Assembly (NCBI GenBank): GCA_945882005.1 | Contig: CAMCWG010000151.1 | Span: 1 to 7,340 of the forward strand | Source of the DNA: Bordetella parapertussis | GTDB lineage: Bacteria; Pseudomonadota; Gammaproteobacteria; Burkholderiales; Burkholderiaceae_B | Direction of reading: 5' to 3' | Length of the DNA stretch: 7,340 nt | Part shown: one piece after another, positions 5,080-7,340 of the stretch | How positions within the stretch are numbered: position 1 is the stretch's first letter | Layout of the letters: every line of letters begins with the position of its first letter | Program-made: the position numbers and the translations under genes | The notes under the pieces: model-generated | The model's database searches: none | What the model saw: only the letters and a program-made list of their open reading frames with translations | Told to the model about the DNA's origin: nothing

Positions 5080-7340
5080 ATGGCACCACAAGCTGCCGCA
5101 TTCCAAGCCGCGAACGATGATGATTCGCTTGAGACCCAAGAGTGGCTCGATGCCCTGGCTGCAGTCCTTGACCGCGAAGGCCCCGATCGTGCGCACTACC
5201 TCTTAGAGAGACTGACCGACTTGGCGCGACGCTCGGGCGCGCATATCCCGTTTTCGCCCAACACCGCGTACCTCAATACGATTCCCGCGGCCTTAGAGCC
5301 CGCGCATCCAGGTAATCAGGAACTCGAAGCCCGCATCCGTCACTACATCCGCTGGAACGCAATGGCGATGGTGGTCAAAGCCAACAAGCACAATCCGCCC
5401 GATGGTGGAGACCTAGGCGGTCACATTGCATCGTTCGCATCCCTTGCGACGATGATCGGTTGTGGTCAGAATCATTTCTGGCATGCCGACACGCCAGAGC
5501 GTGGCGGTGATCTAGTCTATTTTCAGGGGCATTCTTCACCCGGCGTGTACGGTCGTGCGTACCTTGAAGGGCGTTTGACTGAAGATCAGTTGAACAACTT
5601 CAGGCAAGAGGTGGGTGGCAAAGGCCTCTCGTCGTATCCACACCCAAAATTAATGCCAGAGTTTTGGCAGTTTCCAACTGTATCGATGGGCTTAGGCCCC
5701 CTGATGGCGATCTATCAGGCCCGCTTCCTAAAGTATTTGCATGCCCGCGGCATTGCCGATACAAGTCAGCGCAAGGTCTGGGTATTTTGCGGTGATGGCG
5801 AGATGGATGAGCCAGAATCACTTGGTGCGATTAGCTTGGCTGCACGCGAGAAGCTTGATAACTTAATTTTCGTGATCAATTGCAACCTTCAACGTCTGGA
5901 TGGCCCCGTACGCGGTAACGGCAAAATTATTCAGGAGCTTGAGGGCGATTTCCGTGGCAGTGGCTGGAACGTGATCAAAATGATCTGGGGCGGCTACTGG
6001 GATCCACTGCTTGCCAGCGATAAAGAGGGCATCCTGCGCAAGATTATGGATGAGACCGTAGATGGTGAGTACCAAGCCTACAAAGCCAACGATGGGAAAT
6101 TTGTGCGCGATCATTTCTTTGGTAAGCATCCAAAGCTTCTCGAGATGGTCTCACGCATGAGCGATGAGGACGTTTGGCGTCTCAACCGTGGGGGTCATGA
6201 TCCGCACAAAGTTTACGCAGCCTTCTCTGCTGCGACAAAACACAAGGACCAACCGACTGTCATTCTCGCCAAGACCATCAAGGGCTATGGCGTCGGTCAT
6301 ATGGTGCAGGCTAAGAATCCTTCGCATCAACAGAAAAAGCTAGATACGGACACCATTCGGGAGTTCCGTGACCGCTACAACATTCCAATTCCAGATAGCA
6401 AGTTGGAAGACGTTCCCTACTACAAGCCGGCTGAAGATGCGCCGGAAATGCTGTACTTGCATGAGCGTCGCAAAGCACTTGGAGGTTATCTTCCAAAACG
6501 GCGCGTCAAGGCAGACGAGAAGCTTATCGCGCCTGCACTCGAGGTATTTAGGCCTGTGCTCGAACCGACCGCTGAGGGCAGGGAGATCTCGACGACGCAA
6601 GCGTTTGTGCGTGTTTTGAATCAAGTGTTGCGTGACAAGGATATTGGTCCGCGCGTGGTGCCGATTCTTGCCGATGAGTCCCGCACCTTTGGTATGGAGG
6701 GTTTGTTCCGTCAGATCGGTATTTACGCGCCGGAAGGTCAAAAATACATCCCTGTAGATAAAGATCAGGTGATGTACTACCGCGAAGCAGCGGACGGACA
6801 GTTGCTGCAGGAAGGGATCAACGAGGCTGGTGCGTTCAGTTCCTGGATTGCTGCAGCAACGTCGTATTCGACCAACAACCGCATCATGGTTCCGTTCTAC
6901 ATCTATTACTCGATGTTCGGATTCCAGCGCGTCGGCGATTTGGCTTGGGCGGCGGGTGATATGCAGGCGCGCGGATTCCTGTTGGGCGGAACCGCTGGAC
7001 GCACCACCCTCAATGGCGAAGGTTTGCAGCATGAAGACGGGCACAGCCATATCTTCTCCTCAACAATCCCTAATTGTGTTTCGTACGATCCGACCTTCGC
7101 GCACGAACTGGCCGTGATCATTCAGCATGGCCTCAAGCGCATGGTAGAGGACCAGGAAAACGTCTTCTATTACCTCACGGTGATGAACGAAAACTATCCT
7201 CAACCTGGGCTGACCAAGGGTGACGAAGAGGGCATTATTCGAGGGATGTATCGGTTGAAGAAGGGCGGCAAGAGTAAGGTTCGCGCCCAACTGCTTGGTT
7301 CGGGAACGATTTTGCGGGAGGTCATGGCTGCAGCGGAGTT
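5080..7340 (+). CDS. aceE: Pyruvate dehydrogenase E1 component, homodimeric type (3' end cut by window edge)
   Basis: AceE decarboxylates pyruvate with thiamine diphosphate (ThDP) and acetylates the lipoyl groups of E2 in the cytoplasmic pyruvate dehydrogenase complex, feeding acetyl-CoA to the TCA cycle. The frame is open for 753 codons to the right edge; E. coli AceE has 887, so about 140 C-terminal residues are missing. Visible landmarks are His115 in LGGHIAS and His151 in FQGHSSPGVY (E. coli His106 and His142), the ThDP/Mg motif GDGEMDEPE (238-246) closed by NCNLQRLDGP with Asn267 and Asn269, His416 in the mobile active-site loop KNPSHQQKK (E. coli His407), Glu582 in QEGINE (E. coli Glu571), and GLQHEDGHSH (648-657, with E. 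coli His640 at about 651). All catalytic residues are present. The loop before His416 reads GVGHMVQAKN, unlike the GMGDAAEGKN of E. coli. aceF and lpdA would be expected downstream. Transcription is divergent from the kinase operon. Confidence 0.98.
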   Translation, partial: MAPQAAAFQAANDDDSLETQEWLDALAAVLDREGPDRAHYLLERLTDLARRSGAHIPFSPNTAYLNTIPAALEPAHPGNQELEARIRHYIRWNAMAMVVKANKHNPPDGGDLGGHIASFASLATMIGCGQNHFWHADTPERGGDLVYFQGHSSPGVYGRAYLEGRLTEDQLNNFRQEVGGKGLSSYPHPKLMPEFWQFPTVSMGLGPLMAIYQARFLKYLHARGIADTSQRKVWVFCGDGEMDEPESLGAISLAAREKLDNLIFVINCNLQRLDGPVRGNGKIIQELEGDFRGSGWNVIKMIWGGYWDPLLASDKEGILRKIMDETVDGEYQAYKANDGKFVRDHFFGKHPKLLEMVSRMSDEDVWRLNRGGHDPHKVYAAFSAATKHKDQPTVILAKTIKGYGVGHMVQAKNPSHQQKKLDTDTIREFRDRYNIPIPDSKLEDVPYYKPAEDAPEMLYLHERRKALGGYLPKRRVKADEKLIAPALEVFRPVLEPTAEGREISTTQAFVRVLNQVLRDKDIGPRVVPILADESRTFGMEGLFRQIGIYAPEGQKYIPVDKDQVMYYREAADGQLLQEGINEAGAFSSWIAAATSYSTNNRIMVPFYIYYSMFGFQRVGDLAWAAGDMQARGFLLGGTAGRTTLNGEGLQHEDGHSHIFSSTIPNCVSYDPTFAHELAVIIQHGLKRMVEDQENVFYYLTVMNENYPQPGLTKGDEEGIIRGMYRLKKGGKSKVRAQLLGSGTILREVMAAAE

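Noticed and set aside
6340..7050. 236-codon minus-strand open frame inside aceE
   Set aside because: The opposite strand encodes highly conserved AceE sequence across the whole interval; the translated product resembles no family I know.

Overview
The window looks like ordinary chromosome of a proteobacterium, most likely a betaproteobacterium of the order Burkholderiales. This rests on three things: homodimeric-type AceE (E1p), a folD-prlC pair beside a PAS histidine kinase/FixJ-type regulator pair, and moderate GC (about half, by eye). I recall this arrangement next to aceE in Burkholderia-like genomes but could not check it, and I do not assign a genus. I see no mobile element, CRISPR array, tRNA or rRNA.

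Layout. Positions 1-4885 are one tightly packed minus-strand operon, read from right to left: a membrane-bound PAS-PAS histidine kinase (4885-3131), a FixJ/NarL-family response regulator (3134-2508), folD (2511-1645) and an M3-family oligopeptidase A (prlC-like, 1648 to beyond position 1, so C-terminally truncated). Each of the three junctions is a 4-nt ATGA stop/start overlap. Positions 4886-5079 are the only intergenic stretch: an AT-rich, 194-nt divergent promoter region. From 5080 to the right edge the plus strand carries aceE, pyruvate dehydrogenase E1, with about 753 of an expected 890-900 codons present.

How the genes may work together. The kinase probably phosphorylates the neighbouring regulator (His361 to Asp58), and the regulator binds DNA through a LuxR-type helix-turn-helix. 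The shared divergent promoter region makes aceE and the operon itself reasonable candidate targets, which would link a signal sensed by cytoplasmic PAS domains to pyruvate oxidation. FolD supplies one-carbon folates and NADPH; the peptidase recycles short peptides. Why these two travel with the kinase genes is not evident from the sequence.

Nothing here is a clearly new system. The points most worth a second look are the chain of ATGA overlaps with no Shine-Dalgarno at the last one, a perfect 15-nt palindrome over the likely kinase promoter, a FixL-like histidine in the first PAS domain, and a changed residue inside the peptidase zinc motif.
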